Shown here piece after piece: positions 17,000 to 26,169 of a stretch of DNA of 64,000 nt. Every line of letters begins with the position of its first letter. Position 1 is the first letter of the stretch. The notes under the pieces are model-generated. The model was not told the origin of the DNA. It was given only the letters and a program-made list of their open reading frames with translations, and searched no databases. Position numbers and translations under genes: made by a program. Source of the stretch: an uncultured bacterium (GTDB lineage Bacteria; Verrucomicrobiota; Verrucomicrobiia; Verrucomicrobiales; V1-33); the NCBI GenBank assembly GCA_903954065.1, contig CAJBME010000250.1, positions 25,235 through 89,234 of the forward strand, given 5' to 3'.

Positions 17000-17920
17000 T
17001 TAGGGGCGCACGTCCGGTTTTTCCGGCGCTTCCAGCTGGGGGGCCACTTTTAGAATATCAGACCAAAGCTCAAACCGGCGGGGCGAATGACGGCGCAGGG
17101 CCTGCAGTGACTCCTCTCCAGAATCCAGACACAGGGCATGCACCAGCGCGAACTCGGCAAGATCTTCATGGGCCACCGTGTCACCATAACGAGAGACCGA
17201 AATATTGTCGCCAGGGATGAGCGCTTCCCATCGCTGCAGTACATCGCCGTGAGCCGTGCGGTACCGTTGCTCCAAAATGTGACCCGCTTCATGGAGCAGG
17301 ACCCGGGTGCCTGCTTTGGGGATGATATTGAGATAATCCTGCGACCCATGCGCGGCGGCTCCCTGTAGGTCGGCATACACCGCAAGCCCGGCTTTACCCT
17401 CTTCCGAAACAATGGGCAAAACGACCCGGTAGGCCGGTGGCATCCGGCGAATTCGGTCGAAAAGCTCCTCTACTTCCAGCTTGGCAAGGTCCTGAATCGT
17501 GATGCGGAAAACAATGCCCCCAATTTCCGCCCGCCACGTCCGCCCCGGTGACCGGTCGTTCAGCATCACCGCCGGCTCCGGCCCCGCCAGAATCTTGACC
17601 TCCTCCAGATTCTTGTCACCGATAGCCCGTCCGCGCGGACCGTAAATATCCATCAATCGCATCGGGGCCGGTTCCGCTGCCGCCGTCGGTTCCGCCCCAA
17701 CGGCCCACTTGGTGCCGCCTAGCCACAATAAAGAGCAAAAAATAACACACCAAAATGGGGAAATAATCACCCCCAATCCTCGGGATGCCCCGCCAGTCGT
17801 CAACCAGCGACTCCGCGCCCATCGGAATTCGCCCGCGCTCCGCAGGATGTGGCCTGACGGCAATGGTGAAAGCGAGAACCCGCGTGCCCCGTTAAAGTGG
17901 CCGCGGAGCCGCCTGTGCAA
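17000..17920 (-). CDS. Putative secreted gluzincin-like metallopeptidase
   Basis: LLHEAGHILEQ (HEXXH) plus VSRYGDTVAHEDLAEFA; hydrophobic signal-like segment before VGAEP. Start codon uncertain. Confidence 0.6.
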   Translation of the reverse strand: MHRRLRGHFNGARGFSLSPLPSGHILRSAGEFRWARSRWLTTGGASRGLGVIISPFWCVIFCSLLWLGGTKWAVGAEPTAAAEPAPMRLMDIYGPRGRAIGDKNLEEVKILAGPEPAVMLNDRSPGRTWRAEIGGIVFRITIQDLAKLEVEELFDRIRRMPPAYRVVLPIVSEEGKAGLAVYADLQGAAAHGSQDYLNIIPKAGTRVLLHEAGHILEQRYRTAHGDVLQRWEALIPGDNISVSRYGDTVAHEDLAEFALVHALCLDSGEESLQALRRHSPRRFELWSDILKVAPQLEAPEKPDVRP

Positions 17921-18035
17921 TGGCTGAGGATCCGTATCTTGAGGGAGGTAGTGGCGTTGGGGAAGTTGATCCCATGATACGGCCGCAGAAAGCGGGTGCC
18001 TGGCTGATCCCGGGCCCGTCTGATCCCGGGCCTGC

Positions 18036-19451
18036 TTATTTGGCGCCTGACCCCAGAATCACCGCGGGTAGGGTGCGCAGCAGGATTGAGATATCGAGCC
18101 AGAGCGACCAGTTGTCGATGTAGCGAAGATCGAGCTCGACCCATTCGTCAAAGTCTTTGATGGAATTCCGGCCACTGACCTGCCAGAGGCAGGTAAGGCC
18201 TGGTTTGACGCTGAGGCGGCGGCGTTGGGCGGCGGCGGAGAATCGTTCGACCTCGTAGACTGGAAGCGGGCGGGGGCCGACCAAGCTCATTTCACCGCGG
18301 AGGACGTTCCAGAACTGCGGCCATTCGTCGATGCTCATTTTGCGCATCCAAGCGCCGAAGGGAAAGATTCGCGGGTCGTTTTCGATTTTAAAGACCGGTC
18401 CGCTCATTTGGTTGAGGGATTCCAGTTCGGCTTTCCGTTGTTCCGCGTCGGTGTGCATGGAGCGGAATTTGAACATGGTGAATGGCTGTCCATTTTTGCC
18501 GCTGCGGCGCTGGGTGAAGAGCACGGGTCCGGGCGACTGCAGGCGGGTACCGATCCAGGCGATCAACAAGAAGAGCAGCCCGGGGAAAAGGAGCATGGCG
18601 GACGCTCCGACGACGTCGATGACTCGTTTGGCCAGCAGCGCCCAAGAGGCGTCTGGGGTGGAGCGGAAAACGAGCATGGGCTGGCCTCCGAGAGTGTCGA
18701 AGCTCGGGCGAGCGATGGAGGTTTTGACAAAATCCGTCCAGAGCCATGCTTCTACGCCTTCGATTTCGCAGGCGTTGATCACGTCTTGAATTTTCTCGAA
18801 CTGGACGTGATTGGCGGCCACGATGACGCGTTCCACGGAGGCGGTGTGCAATGTTTTGACAAAGTCTTCGATGGATTGTTGTCTTAGGTCGGTGCGGGCG
18901 ACGATGTCAATTTCGTCGCGCTGCGCGCGCGGCAGCGAGGCGATGAGTTTGTCCATTTCCTTGGGTTCGCCGGCGAAGACGACGCGTTCTCGCCATCCGG
19001 TGACATGGATTTTCCGGCGCAGGTGGCCGCGCACGAGCCATTCTTTGGTCAGGAGCAGGGCGGGGGCGACCACGACTTGGAGGGCGAGTACGGCGCGGCT
19101 TTCGGCGCTTTTGCGGGCAAAAATGACAATCGCTCCAATGACCACGCCAATGACCATGCCGGCCTTGATCATCTGACCGATCGAGCACAATGGCCACGGC
19201 TGTTTATGCAATGGGGGATCGTAATACCCAAAGAATTCCAGAACCAGCGGGGTGAAAGGGGCGATGATGGCGAGCAGCCAGTAGAACCGGTTTATTTCCG
19301 GGACCGGGTCATCACTGAAAATCCACAGACCTGGGAAAATGACCCTGATTTGGTAGGCAATGACGAATGCGACAAGGAGCAGCACCACATCAAGGAGCTG
19401 GCTGAACTGAAGGTTGATTTCCTGCTTGCGGCCCAGCATGATGAAAAACAA
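18036..19451 (-). CDS. Polyprenyl-phosphate sugar transferase (exopolysaccharide initiating enzyme)
   Basis: N-terminal TM helices, CoA-binding-like domain; C-terminus FTMFKFRSMHTDAE...MSIDEWPQFWNVLRGEMSLVGPRPLP...PGLTCLWQVSGRN. Confidence 0.95.
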   Translation of the reverse strand: MFFIMLGRKQEINLQFSQLLDVVLLLVAFVIAYQIRVIFPGLWIFSDDPVPEINRFYWLLAIIAPFTPLVLEFFGYYDPPLHKQPWPLCSIGQMIKAGMVIGVVIGAIVIFARKSAESRAVLALQVVVAPALLLTKEWLVRGHLRRKIHVTGWRERVVFAGEPKEMDKLIASLPRAQRDEIDIVARTDLRQQSIEDFVKTLHTASVERVIVAANHVQFEKIQDVINACEIEGVEAWLWTDFVKTSIARPSFDTLGGQPMLVFRSTPDASWALLAKRVIDVVGASAMLLFPGLLFLLIAWIGTRLQSPGPVLFTQRRSGKNGQPFTMFKFRSMHTDAEQRKAELESLNQMSGPVFKIENDPRIFPFGAWMRKMSIDEWPQFWNVLRGEMSLVGPRPLPVYEVERFSAAAQRRRLSVKPGLTCLWQVSGRNSIKDFDEWVELDLRYIDNWSLWLDISILLRTLPAVILGSGAK

Positions 19452-19515
19452 TGAATCAGTGAGATGAACCGCGAAAGGCCGCGGTGTTGTCGCCTGATAA
19501 ATCCCACCCTAGCGC

Positions 19516-20220
19516 ATGAGCTCACCCGTTGCATCGGAAAAATCTATCAGGCTTGATGCCGTGAATGTGGTCGGCAGCCTGCTGACCCCGGGTTTGCCGG
19601 GTGGCGACTGGGCGTCGGTGGCGGGCGCCTGTGACGTGGTGGAATTCCGAGTTGACGCTTGTCCGCACGCGGCTGCCGCCGTTCGTTCGGCCGCTGCCAG
19701 TTGCCCGTGGCCGACGCTGCTCACGGTGCGCGATCCGCGCGAAGGCGGCCTGAATCAGCTTGGGCTGACTCCGCGGCGCGCCTTGCTGGGGAGTTTGGTG
19801 GATGATTTTCAACTGGTGGACATTGAAATTGCCAATCTTTGCGTCTTTCGGGAGGTGGTGCATCAGGCGCACGATGGCGGAGCGTTGGTGGTGGCCTCGT
19901 ATCATGATTTTCTAGGGCAGCCAGCCGAAGTGGTCTTGCATGATTTATGCGCCGAAGCGCTGAGTCTGGGCGCGGACATCGTGAAATTCGCGGTCACGCC
20001 GCAGTGTAGTGCGGACTTGGAGGTGCTGGCCTCCCTGCTGGAGTCAGCTTCATCCACTGCGCTGAGCTTAATGGGGATGGGTCGATTCGGCCGCGTCTCC
20101 CGACTGTTGTTGGGCCAGCTTGGTTCGGTCTTAAACTACGGGTATTTGGACGAATCCACGGTACCAGGTCAGTGGCCCGCCGCTGAACTCAAGTCACTGC
20201 TGGCCACGTTGCGAGCGTAA
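19516..20220 (+). CDS. aroD: Type I 3-dehydroquinate dehydratase
   Basis: VVASYHDF (catalytic His), ADIVKFAVTP (Schiff-base Lys). Confidence 0.9.
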   Translation: MSSPVASEKSIRLDAVNVVGSLLTPGLPGGDWASVAGACDVVEFRVDACPHAAAAVRSAAASCPWPTLLTVRDPREGGLNQLGLTPRRALLGSLVDDFQLVDIEIANLCVFREVVHQAHDGGALVVASYHDFLGQPAEVVLHDLCAEALSLGADIVKFAVTPQCSADLEVLASLLESASSTALSLMGMGRFGRVSRLLLGQLGSVLNYGYLDESTVPGQWPAAELKSLLATLRA

Positions 20221-20399
20221 TCTGAAAGCAGGGATGACGGGTTAAGAAAAAATCCACAATCTATTAAACATCAATGTAATAAGAGGTTTACAGGAGCGAT
20301 TCAGCATTCAGCCTCAGGGCAATGACCTCAGCCCCAACGGGGCGCCATGCGAAAGCCCAGGGCATCGCCATGGGAATGTTTCGCAAAATAAGTGCCAAG

Positions 20400-20750
20400 C
20401 CCTCGTCGGGAAGAAAACTTCCCTGCGTAGTCGTGTCGGATCCGGATTTTTTGTAGCCGTGGGTCGCTGACCCCGGTCGCGGCGCCGAACGCCTCTCCGA
20501 ACGTCTTTTTGGCATGGGGCCGGATGCGAATCACCGGTTTCGTACTCGCCGACGAGGACGTCAGCGCTCCCGGGCCAGTTGTGGAAACCGGGGCCGGCGT
20601 AACCGGCCAGCGGGAAGTTTACTTCCCGACTTCCCGACGAGGGCGTGGTGCTTATTTTGCGAAAATCCCTAGGCTCTCGCATTGCGCCCCGTTGGGGCTG
20701 AGCAGGCGAGTGGCGCGGGGCCGGGCGGGTGGCGGTCCGTCGTCGGCGGA
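20400..20750. repeat. Intergenic palindrome-mosaic island 3 with dispersed repeat copy
   Basis: GGGAAG-AAAA-CTTCCC (20409-20424), GGCCGG-CGTAA-CCGGCC (20592-20608), CGGGAAGT-TT-ACTTCCCG (20611-20628); gtagccgtgggtcgctgaccccggtcgcggcgccgaacgcctc shared with 63.17 kb. Confidence 0.85.
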
Positions 20751-20834
20751 TCAAGCCTTGCCCTTGACGAGGTAGGCGAAAGCGATGGCTCCGACGGCCA
20801 AGAAGATAAAGGCGAAGACAAGTCCTGCGAGCAT
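20751..20834 (-). CDS. Possible very small membrane protein (27 aa or N-terminally longer)
   Basis: MLAGLVFAFIFLAVGAIAFAYLVKGKA*; frame stays open upstream (PEPPSVVFPPDDFAGNTAARVYHKA) but without a canonical start. Confidence 0.35.
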   Translation of the reverse strand: MLAGLVFAFIFLAVGAIAFAYLVKGKA

Positions 20835-20904
20835 GGCCTTGTGATAAACCCGGGCCGCCGTATTTCCAGCAAAATCGTCAGGGGGAAAAACGACGGAGGG
20901 CGGT

Positions 20905-22272
20905 TCAGGAGGAGCGCAGGTGGTGCATCAAGTCGATGATTTCGCGGCGCAATTCAAAGAGGTCTCGTTTGCGGGTCTGCAGCCAGTGCCGGGTTTCGGC
21001 ATTGAGTGCGGCGGCGTCGATGCAATCGAAGGCGTGCAGCGCCTCATTGAGCGGCACTTGGGCGCGTTTCAGCATCGCGATGATGAAGCCAGGTTCTGGA
21101 TCCAGGCCTTGAGCCCATCCATCGAGGGCGCCGGCGAGTTTCCCCCCGAGGGTGATGATGTGCAGAATGAGCGACAGGACGGGACTTTGGTCCCGGTTTT
21201 CCGCGGAATCGGCCATCAGTCCGCGTTCTTCCGCCTCGCGCTGGAGGGCGAGCGCAAAGTCCATGGCTCGTTGACTGAGCGGGTGATGTGACCCGAACGG
21301 GTCTTCTTCGCCCAATTCCACCTCGTCATCGTCAAGTTCCTGCGACCAAGAGGCTTCTCGTTCGCCGGGTTCCAGGCCGGACAAGGCTTCTTCCATGAGG
21401 CGCGCCTCCATGGGGGGCTCGATTTCCGGATCCGGCTCGTCTTCTTCATGCCATCCGAGGGCGGTGGCGATCATTTTCTCCCGCTCTGGATGGTCGCGGT
21501 ACTTCTCGAAGGCTTCTTGATAGGCTTCGGCACGGCGATCGGCATCGCGGAGTTCTTGTTCCCACTCGAATTCGTTCAGCGGGATGTCATCCAGAAACTC
21601 GAGTTCACCCTCGGTTCCGTCCTCGAGGGATCCGGTTCCGGCGAGCAAGTCCTCAGGGGCGAGTAAATCTGGAATCGGGGGGAGTTCCGCGCTGGCGGTT
21701 CCGGGGCCCAGATCGATGGCGCCGGGGGGTAAAATTTCATCATCTTCCGGTGTTTCCTCATTGACCTCACCGGTGATGGTGTGGATGAACCGCTGGAAAT
21801 GTTGCTGACTGGCGGCCATTTGCTCTGCTTCTTCGTCCGCCGTCATGTGCCATGTGGGCAGGGTCACTCCGACCGTCCAATCGGCTGACTCGATGACGAC
21901 TCGTCCATTTTCCGCGCTGTACCATTCGAGGTACAGGCAGTTGGCGATCCGGCAGGGAACGGGTAGTTCTTTGTCGATGAGTTCCATCACTTCCATGTCG
22001 GAAACGACGGGTTGGCGCACTTTGCGGGAGGCCGTCAGTTCGCCGGCCATGCCTTGTTGCTCGGGAGCGAGCACGGACAATGATGGATCGGCGGCTGGCC
22101 GTGGATTGATGAAACGCACAGTGCTCCCGGCGAGGTCTCGGAGGCAGTTTCCGTGGAGGTTGAGCCGCAACGGCTCTTTGCGGCCCGCGAGCCAAATCCT
22201 CCCCGTGACCACGCCACGATCCTCGTTGCACAACTCACCTCGTACTACCGCTTTTTCGATGCGAAACGCCAT
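20905..22272 (-). CDS. Uncharacterised 455-aa protein with acidic central region
   Basis: Long ORF, coherent composition, starts MAFRIEKAVVRGELCNEDRGVVTGRIWLAG; no recognised domain. Confidence 0.75.
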   Translation of the reverse strand: MAFRIEKAVVRGELCNEDRGVVTGRIWLAGRKEPLRLNLHGNCLRDLAGSTVRFINPRPAADPSLSVLAPEQQGMAGELTASRKVRQPVVSDMEVMELIDKELPVPCRIANCLYLEWYSAENGRVVIESADWTVGVTLPTWHMTADEEAEQMAASQQHFQRFIHTITGEVNEETPEDDEILPPGAIDLGPGTASAELPPIPDLLAPEDLLAGTGSLEDGTEGELEFLDDIPLNEFEWEQELRDADRRAEAYQEAFEKYRDHPEREKMIATALGWHEEDEPDPEIEPPMEARLMEEALSGLEPGEREASWSQELDDDEVELGEEDPFGSHHPLSQRAMDFALALQREAEERGLMADSAENRDQSPVLSLILHIITLGGKLAGALDGWAQGLDPEPGFIIAMLKRAQVPLNEALHAFDCIDAAALNAETRHWLQTRKRDLFELRREIIDLMHHLRSS

Positions 22273-22388
22273 GCTGTTTGCTTGAACTTAGACACTGATG
22301 GTAAGCGTCAGCGCGCCTTGTCAAATGAGACGAGAGGTTTTTTCACTTTCGGCTTGGCGAGCGGCCACATCACCATCACCGGTGAAGG

Positions 22389-23183
22389 ATGGTGCCCCCT
22401 CTGTCCGTTTCCATCGTCACGTGCAACGAGGAACGCAATCTGCCTCGTTGTCTGGCGTCTGTCGCCGGACTGGCGGCGGAAATCATCGTGATGGACAGCG
22501 GCAGCACCGACGCTACCCGACACGTGGCCGCCAGCGCCGGGGCGCGCGTCATCCATCAGGACTGGTTGGGCTACCGCGATCAGAAGAATGCCGCCCTCGC
22601 GCATTGCACGCATTCGTGGGTGCTGGCCCTCGATGCGGATGAAGAACTCTCTCCCCGCTTGCGTGCTGAAATCGAGGAGTTCTTCCAGACCGGCGAGACG
22701 GAACGCTACCATGGCGCCTCGTTTCCTCGTAAAGTTTGGTTCCTCGGCCGGTGGATCACCCATGGCGATTGGTACCCGGATCGCAAACTCAGGCTGGTCC
22801 GCCGCGAGGGGGCGCGATGGATGGGGTCGCCAGAACACGATTTCCTCGACGTCCCTGGACCCGTGAAAAAACTCGCCAGCGACCTCCACCACTTTTCATT
22901 TCCCGATACCGCCACCTATTTGCGGAAAATCACGGTTTTTGCCGACGAATATTTGAAGCGTGAATTGGCGGCTGGCCGGCGGTGGTCACTGGCGGGCAAT
23001 GTGACCCGGCCGCTGTGGCGGTTCTTTCGCGGCTACGTGTTGCGCCGCGGATTTCTCGATGGATTTCCTGGTCTTTGGATTGCGACCGGTATTGCCTTTC
23101 AAACGTTTGTACGTCACAGCCGCACGTATGAACATGCGGTCAAGGAGCGGCTGCCCGATGAGCAACGAGCGACGCCCCAATGA
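22389..23183 (+). CDS. Family 2 glycosyltransferase (LPS core WaaE/KdtX-like)
   Basis: LSVSIVTCNEERNLPRCLASV...IIVMDSGSTDAT...WVLALDADEELSP. Confidence 0.93.
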   Translation: MVPPLSVSIVTCNEERNLPRCLASVAGLAAEIIVMDSGSTDATRHVAASAGARVIHQDWLGYRDQKNAALAHCTHSWVLALDADEELSPRLRAEIEEFFQTGETERYHGASFPRKVWFLGRWITHGDWYPDRKLRLVRREGARWMGSPEHDFLDVPGPVKKLASDLHHFSFPDTATYLRKITVFADEYLKRELAAGRRWSLAGNVTRPLWRFFRGYVLRRGFLDGFPGLWIATGIAFQTFVRHSRTYEHAVKERLPDEQRATPQ

Positions 23184-23186
23184 GGA

Positions 23187-24461
23187 TTAGACGAGCATGA
23201 GGGCGGGCGCTTCCACCAATTGGCGGAGAGCCTGCAGGAAGGTGGCACCGACGGCACCGTCGACCACGCGATGATCGCAGCTCATGCCGATCCAGAGGCG
23301 TTCTCCGATGGCCAATTGTCCTGCGCTGTTGACGACAGGTTTTTTCACAATGGCTCCGATGGAAAGAATGGCGGCCTGTGGAGGATTGATGATGGCGTCG
23401 AAAGTATCGATGCCGTAGGCGCCAAGATTGGAAATCGTCAAAGTGCCATGGGCGAACTCATCGGGTTTGAGTTTGTTTTCCTTGGCTCGTTTGGCGAAAT
23501 CTTTGACGGCGGCGCTGATTTCGGTGAGCGATTTGTTTTGGGCGTCGCGGATGACGGGGGTGACGAGGCCGTCGTCGACGGCGATGGCCACGCTCAGGTT
23601 CACGCTTTTGAAGCGGACTATGGCATCGACGTCGAAAGCGGCGTTGACGGCCGGCACTTGGGCGGCTGCGGTGGCAGCTGCTTTGAGCAGGAAATCGTTG
23701 ATAGTGAATTTAATGCCGCTGCCTTTAGCTTGTTCCGCCTGATTCGCCTGCGTGCGGAACGTCATGAGCGGGCCGGCATCCACCTCGATATTGAGGTAAA
23801 AGTGAGGGATCTGGGTTTTGGAGGCGAGGAGGCGGCTGGCGATGATGGTCCGCATGGGGGACAGCGGGACGCGTACGTCTTGCGGGCCGACGGTGGGACG
23901 GATGACGGGCAATCCGGGGGTGGGGGCGGCGCCATGGGCGGCGGCGGTGCCGGCGGCGAGGACATCGGCTCGGATGATGCGTCCGCCCGGGCCGGTGCCG
24001 GTGAGGCTGGCGAGGTTGACCCCGCGATCGGTGGCTACCTTGCGGGCGAGCGGCGAGGCTTTGATGCGGCCGCCTCGCGAGCGGGCGCCGCCGCCGGCCA
24101 ACGCGGGTGCGGTGGAGCGTGACGGGCTGGGGCTCGGAGCTGCGGCGACGGGGGCGCCGGCGGCCGCGGCTACCGGGGCGGCTGCGGTGGTCGGAGCGGC
24201 GTCGTCACTCGGGGCGGACTCACCGTCTTCCAGCAGTATGGCCATGGCTGCTCCAATGGGAACTTTATCGCCCTCATTGACATACAACTTATGGACAATT
24301 CCGGAGGCAAAAACATTCTGCTCCATGGTGGCCTTATCAGTCTGGATTTCGGCGACCACTTGACCCGAAGTGACGGCGTCTCCGGGCTTGATCAGCCACT
24401 TGAGCAATGTCCCTTCAGTCATGGTGTCGCTCAGCGACGGCATTTCGATATAGTGCGGCAT
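23187..24461 (-). CDS. pdhC: Pyruvate dehydrogenase E2 (dihydrolipoamide acetyltransferase)
   Basis: Lipoyl domain EIQTDKATMEQNV; E3-binding domain SPLARKVATDRGVNLASLTGTGPGGRI; catalytic SCDHRVVDGAVGATFL. Start at MPHYIEMPSLSDTM. Confidence 0.95.
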   Translation of the reverse strand: MPHYIEMPSLSDTMTEGTLLKWLIKPGDAVTSGQVVAEIQTDKATMEQNVFASGIVHKLYVNEGDKVPIGAAMAILLEDGESAPSDDAAPTTAAAPVAAAAGAPVAAAPSPSPSRSTAPALAGGGARSRGGRIKASPLARKVATDRGVNLASLTGTGPGGRIIRADVLAAGTAAAHGAAPTPGLPVIRPTVGPQDVRVPLSPMRTIIASRLLASKTQIPHFYLNIEVDAGPLMTFRTQANQAEQAKGSGIKFTINDFLLKAAATAAAQVPAVNAAFDVDAIVRFKSVNLSVAIAVDDGLVTPVIRDAQNKSLTEISAAVKDFAKRAKENKLKPDEFAHGTLTISNLGAYGIDTFDAIINPPQAAILSIGAIVKKPVVNSAGQLAIGERLWIGMSCDHRVVDGAVGATFLQALRQLVEAPALMLV

Positions 24462-24590
24462 GGGCGCGGAAAACGATGGTTCTAAAACGAGACGATGTCG
24501 CCTGCCACGAGGGAAAACGCAAGCAGGCAGATGCGAACCGCGGCCCGTCCGGGTCAGAATCAAGGCTGCGGACGGTTTTCGGGCTGGATT

Positions 24591-26084
24591 TTAGGGCGCT
24601 GACTGGGCGGCTTTGAGTTTTTTGGCCATCAGAGCCGGGGTCAGTCCTAGGAGTTTGGCGGCCGCGGCTGTTTGCTGGCCGGTGTGTTCGTACGCTTGCA
24701 GGACGAGTTGATTTTCGAGCTCGGCGAGGATGGGGCGCCCGGGGGACTGGATCAGATCATCGAGCAGCGTCCGGGCGATGGCGTTGAGGTTGGCCTGAGT
24801 TTGGCTGCCGGTGGCTGGGGCTGTCTCATCGACCGCTGGCAGCGGGGGGCTTCCGGCTCCCGGGCGGCTGAGCTGGGCTGAGCCCAGCGGGATGTCTTTG
24901 GGCAGCAAAACGTCTGCGGTGGCGAGCACGCAGGCGCGCGCCAGCGTGTTTTCCAGCTCGCGAACGTTGCCGGGCCAATGATGATCTTCCAGATGGCGAA
25001 TCGCCTCCTCGCTCAGGCGGTGGGGCGGCAAGCGGTGTTCCCGAGCCAGACGTTGCAGGAAAAAATTGGCCAGCGGCAGCACATCTTCATGGCGTTCGCG
25101 CAATGGGGGGATGTGAATGCGGATCACATTGAGCCGGTAAAAGAGATCCTCTCGAAAACGATTGGTCTCGACATCCTGCTCCAGCGGGCGGTTGGTTGCG
25201 GCCAGAATGCGCACATCTGTGCGCAGCGTCTGGTTGCCCCCGACCCGGGAAAACTCTCCTTCCTGCAAAACCCGGAGAATTTTGCTCTGCACCGGCAGTG
25301 GCATATCGCCAATCTCATCGAGAAACAACGTCCCTCCGTCACACTGCTCAAATCTCCCGACTCGCAGCGCTACCGCCCCCGTAAAACTTCCTTTTTCATG
25401 CCCGAAAAGCTCGCTCTCCAGCAAGTTTTCGGGAATGGCCGCACAGTTGATAGCCACAAATTCCTTGTGCTGGCGCGCACTGAAACGGTGAATGGCCCGC
25501 GCCACCACCTCCTTGCCGCAACCACTCTCGCCCGTGATCAAAACCGGCGCCGTCGAACGCGAGGCCCGCCCAATCAACTTGAACACCCCCTGCATCGCCG
25601 GAGATTGGCCAATGATCGATTGCTGTAAATTGTCCAGCAATGGCACGACCACCGCCGTCGTGCGCATCGACTCGCGCGTCTTCAACGCATCTTCAACCAC
25701 CGGCCGCAATTCATAACTGAGCGCTTCCTTGCGCAAAAATTCGTAAGCCCCGTGCTTCATCGCCTCAATGACCGCATTGGTCGGAGGAAATCCTGTATTC
25801 AGAATAACAAGGGCATTCGGGTCGGTCTGACGTATGCGCCGCAGCAATTCCATGCCTGTCACCGGCTGCAATTGCAGCTCGCTGAGGACAATATCAGGTT
25901 TTTCCTGCTGAAAAACAGCAAACCCTTGGTCAGCATTAGTGGCGCCAATGACCCGCACGTCAGAGGCGGTCAAGTGTTTGGACACCCACTGAAGAAAGTC
26001 GGCGTCGGGATCAATGGCTAGAACAGTCTGCATCTGAAGCGCGCCGATGCGTGATAACGTCGCGGGCGACTCTGTGAGAACCAC
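24591..26084 (-). CDS. NtrC-family sigma54-dependent regulator (receiver-AAA-HTH)
   Basis: LITGESGCGKEVVARAIHRFS, ELFGHEKGSFTGA, GGTLFLDEIGDMP; receiver LAIDPDADFLQW...DIVLSELQLQPVTG; C-terminal Fis-like HTH. Confidence 0.95.
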   Translation of the reverse strand: MVLTESPATLSRIGALQMQTVLAIDPDADFLQWVSKHLTASDVRVIGATNADQGFAVFQQEKPDIVLSELQLQPVTGMELLRRIRQTDPNALVILNTGFPPTNAVIEAMKHGAYEFLRKEALSYELRPVVEDALKTRESMRTTAVVVPLLDNLQQSIIGQSPAMQGVFKLIGRASRSTAPVLITGESGCGKEVVARAIHRFSARQHKEFVAINCAAIPENLLESELFGHEKGSFTGAVALRVGRFEQCDGGTLFLDEIGDMPLPVQSKILRVLQEGEFSRVGGNQTLRTDVRILAATNRPLEQDVETNRFREDLFYRLNVIRIHIPPLRERHEDVLPLANFFLQRLAREHRLPPHRLSEEAIRHLEDHHWPGNVRELENTLARACVLATADVLLPKDIPLGSAQLSRPGAGSPPLPAVDETAPATGSQTQANLNAIARTLLDDLIQSPGRPILAELENQLVLQAYEHTGQQTAAAAKLLGLTPALMAKKLKAAQSAP

Positions 26085-26169
26085 AGTTTTTCAGTGAAGT
26101 CAACCGATCGCCGCCACCAGAATGCCTTCCCCGGCCTGCTGGACCGTTCTTCTCCGCAGGCACCGCACC

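Noticed and set aside
20288-20775. ORFs 20288..20515, 20314..20754, 20509..20775
   Set aside because: Lie inside the repeat island; translated ERRSAPRPGSATHGY recurs at 63118..63408 because the DNA is a dispersed repeat, not because of protein conservation.
23220-24122. 300-aa antisense ORF opposite pdh E2
   Set aside because: Gly/Asp-rich shadow ORF; the opposite strand encodes a clear E2 component.
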